Below, in pieces: positions 7,784 through 15,989 of a stretch of 64,000 bases of DNA. This DNA comes from Oceanirhabdus seepicola (GTDB taxonomy: Bacteria > Bacillota > Clostridia > Clostridiales > Clostridiaceae): positions 1,325,269-1,389,268 of the forward strand of contig NZ_JAGSOJ010000002.1 in the NCBI RefSeq assembly GCF_023684385.1. Direction: 5' to 3'. The position numbers and the translations under genes were made by a program. The first letter of the stretch is position 1, and the number at the start of each line of letters is the position of its first letter. Under the pieces are notes generated by a model that saw only the letters and a list, made by a program, of their open reading frames with translations, did no database searches and was not told where the DNA came from.

Positions 7784-7905
7784 TTAAAATTTGAATAAAT
7801 CAACAGATTCTGATAATTTCTTGGTCATAGCATATAATTCTTGTACTGATACTGCAACTTCTTCTATACAAGCTGTTTGCTCTTCAGCGGAAGAATAATT
7901 TACTT
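7784..7905 (-). pseudogene. C-terminal remnant of a methyl-accepting chemotaxis protein
   Basis: The minus-strand translation ends SSAEEQTACIEEVAVSVQEL then YAMTKKLSESVDLFKF and a stop (7786-7784). EEQTA-x-IEE-V/I-A and the LxxxTxKLxxxVxxFKF tail are hallmarks of the end of chemoreceptor signalling domains. Upstream of about 7905 the similarity stops, so only some 40 codons remain, together with the gene's own terminator. A chemoreceptor gene was evidently lost by deletion, leaving its 3' end. Confidence 0.75.
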
Positions 7906-8040
7906 TAAGCTTTAAAAGCCAACCCTAGAACTGTAGGTTCTTTAATTGAACTACTTTCTTCTTTTAGGGTATTTTTGTTATTTGTATTTGAAATAAGCTT
8001 TGTACATCCTAATAATAAGTGAACATTATAGATAACTATT
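7905..8040 (-). pseudogene. Possible lipoprotein fragment
   Basis: Directly upstream of the chemoreceptor remnant, an open minus-strand frame reads HLLLGCTKLISNTNNKN and ends EPTVLGLAFKA before a stop at 7907-7905. LLLGC looks like a lipobox (cysteine codon 8004-8006), followed by the polar tether usual in lipoproteins. No start codon or full signal peptide is present, so this is at best a leftover of a small lipoprotein gene, or chance. Confidence 0.3.
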
Positions 8041-8168
8041 CTATACCTATATATTACCAGTGTAAAGTGATATAATTAGTAACATATACCAGTGCGTTTT
8101 AAGGGTATTATAAAGTAAGGTTAGTAGAAAAATTTTCATTAAGAAATAGTATTTAAGGGGGAGAGATA

Positions 8169-8951
8169 ATGGGGAATCTTACAAGAGAGAGAATAATAGA
8201 TACCATACATAAGAATTTGGAAGAAAATATGTACGTGAATGCATTATGGCTTGAAGGTTCAGATCCGCTTAATTGTGAAGATGAATATTCGGATATTGAT
8301 ATGGTTGTTGATGTTGAAGATGGACATGAAGAAGAGGTATTTAATCAGGTTGAAGTGGTACTATCTAGTATAGGGGAACTAGACTTGAATTATGAGGATA
8401 GACAACATGATGAGAAATTAAGACAGAAAATGTATCATATAAAGGATACAAGTCAGTATTTGTTAGTTGATTTTTGTGTGCAAAGTCACAGCAGGGATAA
8501 AGAATGCTCAACTTTCTGCAAGGGGGATGTGCTTGAAGCTGCTAAGGTGATTTTTGATAGAGGAAATGTTGTATCTTATGAGGAAGTAAAAAGAGAAGAT
8601 AGAATTGAAAAGGAAGTAATAATAGAGAGGTTAAGGGTACTTGAAGGGAGATATAAGCAGCATTGTAGAGTAATTAAGTACGTTGAAAGAGGTAATTATC
8701 CCGAGGCATTCATGTATTATTTGAAATATGTTGCAGATCCAATAGTGGAACTAAATAGATTAATATATACTCCGGAGTATTTTTATATTCATATGATACA
8801 TATATCACATCATATGTCTGATAATGTAATAAAGGAGTTTGAAAAATTTTATCAAGTTAAGAATTTTGAAGATATAAGAAGAAATACTAAAGATTCAAAA
8901 GAGTTATTTTATAGATTAGTGAATGAAGTAAGAGAAAAATACAATTTATAG
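8169..8951 (+). CDS. Nucleotidyltransferase-domain protein
   Basis: 260 residues. The N-terminal Pol-beta-like fold shows GSDPLNCEDEYSDIDMVV near 31-48, which holds the paired aspartates of the metal site (SDID), and LLVDFCV near 99-105 supplies the third. The C-terminal half is helical. Related aminoglycoside nucleotidyltransferases share this plan, but the substrate is not evident. An extended -10 box (TGATATAAT, 8068-8076) lies upstream, and AGGGGGAGAG is the ribosome binding site. The ANT(6)-like gene begins 30 bases later, so both are likely made from one message. Family certain, activity unproven. Confidence 0.75.
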   Translation: MGNLTRERIIDTIHKNLEENMYVNALWLEGSDPLNCEDEYSDIDMVVDVEDGHEEEVFNQVEVVLSSIGELDLNYEDRQHDEKLRQKMYHIKDTSQYLLVDFCVQSHSRDKECSTFCKGDVLEAAKVIFDRGNVVSYEEVKREDRIEKEVIIERLRVLEGRYKQHCRVIKYVERGNYPEAFMYYLKYVADPIVELNRLIYTPEYFYIHMIHISHHMSDNVIKEFEKFYQVKNFEDIRRNTKDSKELFYRLVNEVREKYNL

Positions 8952-8981
8952 AACAGTAATTATTAAGGGGAGGTTTACACA

Positions 8982-9827
8982 ATGGTAGTTAAGGATAAAG
9001 TAATTAATCTAATACTTGAATTTGCTCAAAGTGAAGAATCGGTAAAGGCAGTTATGATGAATGGATCAAGGGTAAATTCCAATGCACCAGTGGATATAAT
9101 GCAGGATTATGATGTGGTATTTTTTGTTGAGCATTTAGAAAGTCTTAAGTTTAAAAATAATAGGGAATGGATTAAGAGATTTGGAGAACCAGTGATTGTT
9201 CAACAGAATGACTTTGATGAAGGTGCGGCTTATATATTCTTAATGCAATTTGACGATTTCAGAATAGATCTAAGTTTTGTGAGTGTGGATGAAATTGATG
9301 AATCGGCAAAAGAAGATTCTTTAAGTTTGTGGTTACTAGATAAAGATAATGTAGCACCGGAAATACCAGCACCTAACGATAGTACATACATTATTCAGAA
9401 GCCTGACAAGGAAACTTTTGAAAAAATGCTCAATGAATCATGGTGGATGCAACCATATGTGGCTAAAGGTATATGGAGAGATGAACTTCCTTATGCTAGA
9501 AATGCTTATGATAAATATTTTATGGATAGTATAAAATCATTAATCTCATGGGACATTGGAATAAGACACAATTGGTCAGTTAATACAGGAACCGCAGGTA
9601 AATGGTTTAAAAACTTCATGGATGAAGAGGAGTATAAAGAGTTTACAACGCTGTATTCATCTAATGATTATGAAGAGATTTGGGAAAAGTTGTTTTTGGC
9701 TGGAAAGTTCATAAGAAAAATAGGCACAAGAGTAGCTGATGAACTTGGTTACGAGTATCCTATGGAATATGATGTGAATGTTACTGAGTTTTTAAAAAAG
9801 ATAAGAAAAGACTTAAAAGATAATTGA
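8982..9827 (+). CDS. Aminoglycoside 6-adenylyltransferase-like protein (ANT(6) family)
   Basis: 281 residues, close to the usual length of AadE/ANT(6). The motif MNGSRVNSNAPVDIMQDYDV near 24-43 contains GSR and the DYD metal-binding pair, and FRIDLSFV near 88-95 gives the third aspartate. The later segments QPYVAKGIWRDELPYA and GWDIGI-like SWDIGIRHNWSVNTG are also family features. Such enzymes transfer AMP to streptomycin. Whether this chromosomal homologue confers resistance cannot be told. It is second in a two-gene unit with another nucleotidyltransferase. Its stop codon lies at the edge of a dispersed palindromic repeat that provides the terminator. Confidence 0.85.
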   Translation: MVVKDKVINLILEFAQSEESVKAVMMNGSRVNSNAPVDIMQDYDVVFFVEHLESLKFKNNREWIKRFGEPVIVQQNDFDEGAAYIFLMQFDDFRIDLSFVSVDEIDESAKEDSLSLWLLDKDNVAPEIPAPNDSTYIIQKPDKETFEKMLNESWWMQPYVAKGIWRDELPYARNAYDKYFMDSIKSLISWDIGIRHNWSVNTGTAGKWFKNFMDEEEYKEFTTLYSSNDYEEIWEKLFLAGKFIRKIGTRVADELGYEYPMEYDVNVTEFLKKIRKDLKDN

Positions 9828-10043
9828 TAATGGAGAATTGATAATGAAGGAAGGTTCTGACTGAGGTCAGAACCTTTATTTAATTGGTTATGAACAATAG
9901 GGTTTTACTCGTTTCATATTCATGGAACGTTGTAGTTTAACTACAATATTTTATCGCAGATAAAATGAGTAAAACCTTATTGTACTAAGAAACAATAAAA
10001 TGCAGATTCTCGCGCTAGTGAGAATCATCCATCATTATCCATT
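9824..10043. repeat. Dispersed palindromic repeat, family 1, full copy A
   Basis: About 220 bases. The outer ends are related inverted repeats (ATTGATAATGAAGGA inward from the left, ATGGATAATGATGGA inward from the right). The inside holds a large palindrome: AACAATAGGGTTTTACTC pairs with GAGTAAAACCTTATTGT, enclosing TTGTAGTTTAACTACAA. The left hairpin (AAGGTTCTGAC 9851-9861 with GTCAGAACCTT 9866-9876) acts as the terminator of the aadE-like gene. The same architecture recurs at 47510-47750 and, in two halves, at 55454-55577 and 56320-56445. Non-coding; probably a MITE-like element. Confidence 0.75.
9851..9880 (+). terminator. Terminator of the nucleotidyltransferase pair
   Basis: Eleven-base perfect stem AAGGTTCTGAC/GTCAGAACCTT with a TGAG loop, then TTATTT. 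It is part of repeat copy A. Confidence 0.7.
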
Positions 10044-10100
10044 TGTTTTACAAGATGCGGGACAAATTTAACCCCATGGGATAAAATTACCCCAAAACTA

Positions 10101-10129
10101 TTGACTTAGTATTAATAAAAAGTTATTAT
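10101..10129 (+). promoter_or_regulatory. Promoter of fba
   Basis: TTGACT (10101-10106), 17-base spacer, TATTAT (10124-10129), about 60 bases before the fba start codon. Confidence 0.65.
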
Positions 10130-10192
10130 TGCATTAGGGAAGTAAAGAAATCAATAAATTTAATATATACATATGAACTGAGGAGTGATAAT

Positions 10193-11218
10193 ATGCCAGT
10201 AGTAAATTATGAAGGTTATAAAGAAATGTTAAGAAAAGCTCAGGAAGGTAAATACGCTTATACTGCAGTTAATGTATCATCAATCGAAACAGCAAATGCT
10301 GTTCTTGAAGGATTAGCTAAAGCTAAATCTGATGGTATAATTCAAGTATCAATGGGTGGAGCTAAGCATGCATCAGGTATGTTACAAGATAGTATTGTAG
10401 GAGCTATCACATTAGCTAACCATGTTCACCTTATGGCTGAAAAATATGAAATTAATGTTGCTTTACACACAGATCACTGTACTGCTGCAAACGTAGACAC
10501 TTTCTTAAAGCCTCTTATAGAAGAAACTAGAAAGAGAAGAGCTCATGGATTACCAAATCTATTTAACAGTCACATGTTTGATGGATCAGATATTCCAATG
10601 GAAGAGAACGTAAAAATTGCTAAAGAACTTATGGCATTATGTGCTGAGAATGAAATCATCTTAGAAGTTGAAGCTGGTGTTGTTGGTGGAGAAGAAGATG
10701 GTGTTAATAACGAGCATGTTTCAAAAGACAAATTATACACAACTCCAGAAGATATGGAAATGTTCCAAGAAGCTCTGGCAGATCAAGGAGAATTTATGCT
10801 AGCCGCTACGTTCGGTAATGTTCACGGTGTTTATAAGCCAGGAAATGTTAAGTTAAAGCCAGCGGTTCTTAAAGTAGGACAAGATTCTCTTAAAGCAAAA
10901 TATGGAGAAGATAAGAGCTACTTATTAGTATTCCACGGTGGTTCTGGTTCTACATTAGAAGAAATTCACGAATCATTAGAGTATGGTGTTATTAAAATGA
11001 ACATTGATACTGATACACAATATGCATTTACAAGACCAGTTGTTGATCATATAATGAAGAACTATGATGGAGTTCTAAAAATCGAAGGCGAAGTTGGAAA
11101 CAAGAAGGTATATGACCCAAGAGCATACCTTAAGAAAGCTCAAGCTGGAATGGCAGCAAGAATCATGCAAGCATGTGATATGCTAAGATCAACTGGAAAA
11201 ACTCTTTATAATAAATAA
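10193..11218 (+). CDS. fba: Class II fructose-bisphosphate aldolase
   Basis: 341 residues. This zinc enzyme splits fructose 1,6-bisphosphate into dihydroxyacetone phosphate and glyceraldehyde 3-phosphate in glycolysis. ALHTDHCTAANVD near 95-107 holds the catalytic aspartate and a zinc histidine, EVEAGVVGGEEDGV near 162-175 holds the conserved glutamates, and the phosphate-binding segment is LLVFHGGSGS near 244-253 with the zinc histidine. NMIDTDTQ-like MNIDTDTQYAF follows. Length and motifs fit the longer class II enzymes. It has its own promoter and terminator and, as a glycolytic gene, frequent preferred codons. Confidence 0.93.
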   Translation: MPVVNYEGYKEMLRKAQEGKYAYTAVNVSSIETANAVLEGLAKAKSDGIIQVSMGGAKHASGMLQDSIVGAITLANHVHLMAEKYEINVALHTDHCTAANVDTFLKPLIEETRKRRAHGLPNLFNSHMFDGSDIPMEENVKIAKELMALCAENEIILEVEAGVVGGEEDGVNNEHVSKDKLYTTPEDMEMFQEALADQGEFMLAATFGNVHGVYKPGNVKLKPAVLKVGQDSLKAKYGEDKSYLLVFHGGSGSTLEEIHESLEYGVIKMNIDTDTQYAFTRPVVDHIMKNYDGVLKIEGEVGNKKVYDPRAYLKKAQAGMAARIMQACDMLRSTGKTLYNK

Positions 11219-11271
11219 ATTTTAAACTGACAGTTTACAACATTTGAAAATTTTCAGGTGTTGTTCATCCT

Positions 11272-11310
11272 AAATCCTACTATGATTAGCACATAGTAGG
11301 ATTTTTTTGC
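11272..11310 (+). terminator. Terminator of fba
   Basis: AAATCCTACTATG (11272-11284) pairs perfectly with CATAGTAGGATTT (11292-11304), then a T run. A smaller hairpin with arms ACAACA and TGTTGT (11238-11265) precedes it. Confidence 0.9.
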
Positions 11311-11399
11311 GTTGTTTTCAATAAAACATATACAAATATAAAGGAAAATGGTAATATATAACCATGAGGTATCTAAAACTGGATTAAGAGGTAAGATTA

Positions 11400-11645
11400 A
11401 TGAAAATTGATTATATATGGTTGATAAATACGCTCTTAGTAATAACATTTATGCTAAGTTCATTTGTGCTAGTTATCAACACAATAAAAAAACTGAATAA
11501 ACGAGTAGGAAACTATATATTAAATAGAATACTATTAAGAAATGAGCGTTATAGCAAGAATCTTGTAGTAGAGAATTACATAATATTTGAGAAATACGAT
11601 ATATGGCGATATATAGTGAGATGGAGAGGTTCAATGATATTCTAA
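11400..11645 (+). CDS. Small membrane-anchored protein, unknown function
   Basis: 81 residues with one strong hydrophobic segment at about 6-28 (IWLINTLLVITFMLSSFVLV) and then a basic, aromatic-rich tail (KKLNKRVGNYILNRILLRNE). An AAGAGG-type ribosome binding site precedes the ATG. It ends 30 bases before the YidC-like gene, so the two may be co-transcribed. No family recognised. The composition and position favour a real gene, but AT-rich DNA readily produces such frames. Confidence 0.45.
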   Translation: MKIDYIWLINTLLVITFMLSSFVLVINTIKKLNKRVGNYILNRILLRNERYSKNLVVENYIIFEKYDIWRYIVRWRGSMIF

Positions 11646-11675
11646 AAAATACTTTAATCATGGAAGGATGAGAAG

Positions 11676-12320
11676 ATGAATATCATATTAGAACCACTAA
11701 GATTATTATTAGAATTAATATTTAACATAACAGGTGATTGGGGCATTGCAATAATTATATTAACAGTTGTAATAAGAGGGTTAATAATGCCTCTTTCAGT
11801 GAAACAGAAGCTCTCTATGAGGAATCAGGGGCAACTTAATGATAAGATAAATGAAATTAAGAAAAAATATGCTGATGATAAGAACCGATTAAATGAAGAG
11901 ATGGCGAAATATCAGCAAGAAATGAAGGCGAGTATGGCAGGGTGCATGGGCTTAGTTATACAGATGCCAATATTAATGGCTATGTTTAGTGTGATTAAAG
12001 CTATCCCTACAGAAATAGGAAGTGTTATTGTACCATGGGTTGAGAGTATCTCATCTCCAGATAAAATGCTTATAATACCTCTTATATATGTAATTGTACT
12101 TTCAATGCCTAGCATATTGTGTAATATCAAATATATGAAGGTATTATTGAATAGAACATTTAATGGGAAACAGGCTATGATAAGTGCAATATTCGGTATT
12201 ATGATAACAATTAAAGCACCAGTTGCATTAGGAATATATTTCATTATAGGTGGAATAACAACAGTTGTTGAGGAGATTATCGCGAGCATTATTTATAAAA
12301 AGAAAATGATAAAGAGTTAA
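11676..12320 (+). CDS. YidC/Oxa1/SpoIIIJ family membrane insertase (short paralogue)
   Basis: 214 residues. The 60KD_IMP domain starts right after the N-terminus: GDWGIAIIILTVVIRGLIMPL carries the conserved arginine in the first membrane helix used for substrate insertion. KINEIKKKYADDKNRLNEEM is the conserved cytoplasmic hairpin, and PILMAMFSVIKAIP is the next helix. Four to five membrane segments in all. No lipoprotein signal is present. The primary yidC normally lies near the replication origin beside rnpA and rpmH, which are absent here, so this is probably an extra paralogue with a specialised role. It has a good ribosome binding site (GGAAGGATGAGAAG) and its own terminator. Confidence 0.87.
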   Translation: MNIILEPLRLLLELIFNITGDWGIAIIILTVVIRGLIMPLSVKQKLSMRNQGQLNDKINEIKKKYADDKNRLNEEMAKYQQEMKASMAGCMGLVIQMPILMAMFSVIKAIPTEIGSVIVPWVESISSPDKMLIIPLIYVIVLSMPSILCNIKYMKVLLNRTFNGKQAMISAIFGIMITIKAPVALGIYFIIGGITTVVEEIIASIIYKKKMIKS

Positions 12321-12324
12321 AAGC

Positions 12325-12351
12325 AAAAGCACGGCAAACCGTGCTTTTTTT
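12325..12351 (+). terminator. Terminator of the YidC-like gene
   Basis: AAAAGCACGG (12325-12334) and CCGTGCTTTT (12339-12348) around a CAAA loop, with a T run. Confidence 0.92.
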
Positions 12352-12431
12352 AGTTGAGAGTATTTGTTATTATATTTATATAAATGTTGATTTATGATAT
12401 AATTTACTAAAACGGTACTGGAGGAAAAGAA

Positions 12432-12782
12432 ATGTTTTTAAACCATATACATGAAGAGAGATTTAATAATTTAATTGAATTAGCTAAGACACCAGATTAT
12501 GATACAGAAAGAAAGGCATACATATATATTATTTCTAGCTGTGATGAATTGTATAAAATTAGAGAACAGCTGTATGATTTTGAAGCGGATTTTCCTAGAT
12601 TTGTAGAGATAGATGAGTTAGAGTTGCATCCAGCAATGTCTAAATTATTATATATTGCGTTCAGCTTATATAACGGGCATAATCCTGATAATTATTCATT
12701 GATAGATTTGTTTAGAAGATTTGATGATGACGCTTTCACGGTAGCTGTAAATGCTTTGAAAATAAGATTCATAAAGAGTTAA
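12432..12782 (+). CDS. DUF6075 family protein
   Basis: 116 residues. The pattern HEERFNNLIELAKTPDYDTERKA, LYDFEADF, LLYIAFSLYNG and the closing NALKIRF fits DUF6075, a small soluble family of unknown role found in Firmicutes. It ends 8 bases before the ATP-grasp gene, so both are in one operon that continues into the 717-residue membrane protein. GGAGGAAAAG precedes the ATG. Family match is from memory of the pattern; function unknown. Confidence 0.7.
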   Translation: MFLNHIHEERFNNLIELAKTPDYDTERKAYIYIISSCDELYKIREQLYDFEADFPRFVEIDELELHPAMSKLLYIAFSLYNGHNPDNYSLIDLFRRFDDDAFTVAVNALKIRFIKS

Positions 12783-12789
12783 TTGCAAT

Positions 12790-13674
12790 ATGACAGGATG
12801 GATTATTTATCATGAGGCACTAAAGAATAAAGAGAATGCTTTTGAATGGATGATTGAAGAGGGAAAAAAATTTAATCTTAATATAGAGATTAAATTTCTA
12901 GAGAAATTTAACATTATAGCACACGATGATATAAGTGTTTTTTACGAAGGAGCGATTGTACAAGTGCCAGATTTTGTCCTCATGAGATGCTATGATATTG
13001 ATTTAGGACAGGCTCTACAATATTGTGGTTCAAGAGTGTTCAATAAACCATCTGCTATGGAACTTTCTATGGATAAATGGAAGACTCATGCAATCCTTTC
13101 CAAAAATAAAATTCCTACTCCAAAGACGTTAAAGGTGAGAAGGAGTGATGTGATTTTTGGATATATTAAGGAGATGATTGGGGTTCCGTTTGTTATGAAA
13201 ACTCCCATAGGCTCAAAAGGAGAAGGCATTTATCTTATTTATAATCAACAAGATATTGATAGCTTACTTGAAAAAGAAAAGAGTGAATTCTTTATATGTC
13301 AGGAATATATTGAAGAGAGCAGTGGGGAAGATATAAGAGTTCATGTTATAGGAGATAGAGTTGTAGCAGCTATCAAAAGAAGTTCCAATGGAGATTTTAG
13401 GTCCAATTTTTCATTGGGAGGAAATGCTGAAAAAATTTCAATAAGTAAGGGTATGGAGGAACTTGCAATTGAAGGAACTAAAGCTTTAGGTCTTGAAATA
13501 GCGGGAGTTGATATATTACTAGGTAAAAATGGAGAATTAATATGTGAGATAAATGGTAATGCGGGATTTATTACTGTTTGGAAATGTACGGATGTTAGCA
13601 TACCAAATGAGATAATGAAATATATAAGTAATAGTATGAAAACTAAAAAGAAGGGAGATGGAATAAATTGTTAA
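12790..13674 (+). CDS. RimK-like ATP-grasp ligase
   Basis: 294 residues. An N-terminal pre-ATP-grasp domain (1-95) is followed by the ATP-grasp fold: MDKWKTHAILSKNKIPTPKT near 97-116, the nucleotide loop KTPIGSKGEGIYLI near 136-149, QEYIEESSGEDIRVHVIGDR near 172-191, and the magnesium-binding ICEINGNAGF near 255-264. This is the plan of RimK-type ligases, which join amino acids such as glutamate to a protein tail or a small molecule. The acceptor is unknown. Its last 7 bases overlap the next gene, which suggests translational coupling to that acidic-rich membrane protein. Confidence 0.82.
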   Translation: MTGWIIYHEALKNKENAFEWMIEEGKKFNLNIEIKFLEKFNIIAHDDISVFYEGAIVQVPDFVLMRCYDIDLGQALQYCGSRVFNKPSAMELSMDKWKTHAILSKNKIPTPKTLKVRRSDVIFGYIKEMIGVPFVMKTPIGSKGEGIYLIYNQQDIDSLLEKEKSEFFICQEYIEESSGEDIRVHVIGDRVVAAIKRSSNGDFRSNFSLGGNAEKISISKGMEELAIEGTKALGLEIAGVDILLGKNGELICEINGNAGFITVWKCTDVSIPNEIMKYISNSMKTKKKGDGINC

Positions 13675-15821
13675 ACTTTAAAAAGGTACCAAGTAAAGGT
13701 GGATTCATAAATATTTTTCTGCCTATATTTATTATGGTTGTGCTTACTGTTGTTATAGGGTACTTCTTACCTATTGGAGCTCTAGTGTTTGGAGGAGTGA
13801 TAGTTCTTATAACCCTTTTATCATTGGTCAAATATAGTAGCTTCATAAAGAAAAGTAGTGAAATAGAGGTTGGAGAAGCACCAGAAGTTCATTCCATTGT
13901 TAGAAGTGTCTGTGAATACTTTGATATAGAAGAGCCTATTATAAGAAGTTTTGAGAGTGAATATGAAGAGGTTTTTGCAGTTGGATTGAAAAAGCCATAC
14001 AATTTGATGATAAGTGAACTTGCACTAGAAAATCTTGCTGAGGATGAGTTAGAGTTCTTAATTATTCAGGAACTTGTTAATATTAATAGAGGGAGAATGG
14101 TTCCTCTAACATTATTTGCCCCAATAGGAACTACCTTTGGAATAGGACATCTGTTTACAAAATGGATAAGCAATATTGAGCTTATGAATGATAAAATTGT
14201 TCTTATTGCAACAAAAAACATTGAGCTATGTATCAGAACAATAATTAAGGTTAACGACTTTGATGAGGAATCAGAGATGAGCATTAAAGAGATAGTGAAT
14301 ATATTCCTCAATGCAAGAAAGAGTCAATTGGGAAATATAACAAACGCTCTTAATCTTGATCAATACATAGTTGATAGAGTAGTTGAAATATTGAAATTTT
14401 CAAGAACTAGAGAATATAAGAAGTTAAGTGATGCTACACCTGTTTTGACTATTCAATATAGTATAAACAACACGGGGAATGAAGCAGATAAGATAAAGAT
14501 AAATGATTTGAACATTGATAAAAAAGAACCCTTAGATTTCCAAGAAAATAACGAAAAATATTATGAAGAAGTTATGGGTGGAAATAAGTTTAAATATGAG
14601 AATAAAGAAATTGAGATAGACATATTGAAAGAAGCAGAAGAGGATTTTAGAGAAGTAACAAGTAAACACTCCGCTACTGATCTTGATTATGATGAAAAAT
14701 TAGCGTTGAGAGAGATAGCAGCTTCAAGTTATGATGATGATGATGATGATAAAAAGCAAAAAACTAGCGTATTCAATGATAAATACCATATCAAAAGAGC
14801 TAAAGATGATGATTTTGAATATGAAGAAGAATCTGGAGATGAAATTAAGAAGAAGATAATTGTTTGCATAGTTCTTATTATTATATTGATTGCAGGAGGT
14901 TTTGCAGTTAAGAAATTGGTAATAGACAAGAAGAGTACAAAACCACCAGTAACAGATGGAGATGGTACTAACTCTGGTGATCAAGATGGTGGAAAAGGTA
15001 CTGATACTGATAAGCAGGAGCAATTAGAGTATTTCAGCACTTTGATAGAAAATTTTGATAATGCATGGGTAGATCATGTTAACACTGCAAGCAATGATTA
15101 TTTAGATTTCTTGATTAGTGATGGTCAGCTGTACAAAGATCTTACTAATTATAATATTAAGGGGAAATCTCAAATTTTAATTGGAATAGAAGTTACTGAA
15201 TATAAGATGATTACTGATTCAAAGGTAGATATTTATTTCAATGAAAAAATCGAAGAGACACAAGGTGGTAACAAGAAAAGTCTTGATTATGATTGGATAT
15301 ACACTGCGGTGAAAGTTGGAGAAGAGTGGAAATTAGAGAGTGGTCGTTATAATCATGGTACAAATAATAATGACAGTTCTATAAACAATTATCCAAACAG
15401 TTCTTTTAGCACAGAACACTCTTACAAATATTCAGATGTGAACAATTCTACTAGATTAAGTGGAGAAATTGCCCAGGAAATAGAGAATGCATATACTGGA
15501 TTTAATAATAGTTGGATTAATTACGTAAACACTAATGATAAAAATGTATTTAATTATATAGTAAAAGGAAGTAAAGTATATAATATTACTAAAACATATA
15601 AGGAAAAGCCTGAATATGTGGGTATTAAACAAAAATTTAATGTGATGGATATTAAAGATGTAAGAGAAGGTAAGGATTCTTACTATGTTTGGGCTCATGA
15701 AGTAATTCATGAGACAAAAGGAGCGGTAGTGAATAATTGGGAATATCATTGGATTTATATTATAAAGAAGAGTGGCGATGATTACCTTGTTTCTGAGTAT
15801 TTTAAGGATCCAGCCTTTTAG
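13668..15821 (+). CDS. Membrane protein: inactive M48-like domain plus TcaA-like NTF2 repeats
   Basis: 717 residues, TTG start with a good ribosome binding site (AGGGAGATGG). Two membrane segments (about 15-32 and 36-55) are followed by a domain resembling M48 metallopeptidases: APEVHSIVRSVCEYFDIEEP, VFAVGLKKPYNLMISELAL, DELEFLIIQELVNINRG. The zinc motif HExxH is replaced by QELVN (134-138), so it should not be a protease. A long acidic region with six aspartates in a row (356-361) leads to a third membrane segment (about 396-417). Outside, two NTF2-like repeats (about 452-565 and 600-717) resemble the C-terminus of TcaA. Coupled to the ATP-grasp gene by a 7-base overlap. Confidence 0.72.
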   Translation: MLNFKKVPSKGGFINIFLPIFIMVVLTVVIGYFLPIGALVFGGVIVLITLLSLVKYSSFIKKSSEIEVGEAPEVHSIVRSVCEYFDIEEPIIRSFESEYEEVFAVGLKKPYNLMISELALENLAEDELEFLIIQELVNINRGRMVPLTLFAPIGTTFGIGHLFTKWISNIELMNDKIVLIATKNIELCIRTIIKVNDFDEESEMSIKEIVNIFLNARKSQLGNITNALNLDQYIVDRVVEILKFSRTREYKKLSDATPVLTIQYSINNTGNEADKIKINDLNIDKKEPLDFQENNEKYYEEVMGGNKFKYENKEIEIDILKEAEEDFREVTSKHSATDLDYDEKLALREIAASSYDDDDDDKKQKTSVFNDKYHIKRAKDDDFEYEEESGDEIKKKIIVCIVLIIILIAGGFAVKKLVIDKKSTKPPVTDGDGTNSGDQDGGKGTDTDKQEQLEYFSTLIENFDNAWVDHVNTASNDYLDFLISDGQLYKDLTNYNIKGKSQILIGIEVTEYKMITDSKVDIYFNEKIEETQGGNKKSLDYDWIYTAVKVGEEWKLESGRYNHGTNNNDSSINNYPNSSFSTEHSYKYSDVNNSTRLSGEIAQEIENAYTGFNNSWINYVNTNDKNVFNYIVKGSKVYNITKTYKEKPEYVGIKQKFNVMDIKDVREGKDSYYVWAHEVIHETKGAVVNNWEYHWIYIIKKSGDDYLVSEYFKDPAF

Positions 15822-15883
15822 TTAAAATAAACTAGTTATTTATTTTAAAATGCTTAATATTTAGAAAGATAATTAACAATATA

Positions 15884-15912
15884 AAAAGCTCACACGGTTA
15901 GTGTGAGCTTTT
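15884..15912 (+). terminator. Terminator of the DUF6075/ATP-grasp/membrane protein operon
   Basis: AAAAGCTCACAC (15884-15895) pairs perfectly with GTGTGAGCTTTT (15901-15912) around GGTTA. Confidence 0.85.
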
Positions 15913-15989
15913 AGGTTATTCCTGTAATTAATCCCTTTCATTATTAATAGAATTATATTAAAGAGATAAGATTTAAGAGGTGATTTGTA

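Noticed and set aside
11254..11661. Minus-strand frames of 64 and 61 codons downstream of fba
   Set aside because: They run antisense over the fba terminator and the small membrane gene and lack translation signals.
14724..15023. Minus-strand frames opposite the poly-aspartate region
   Set aside because: Runs of isoleucine arise only because GAT repeats read as ATC on the other strand.
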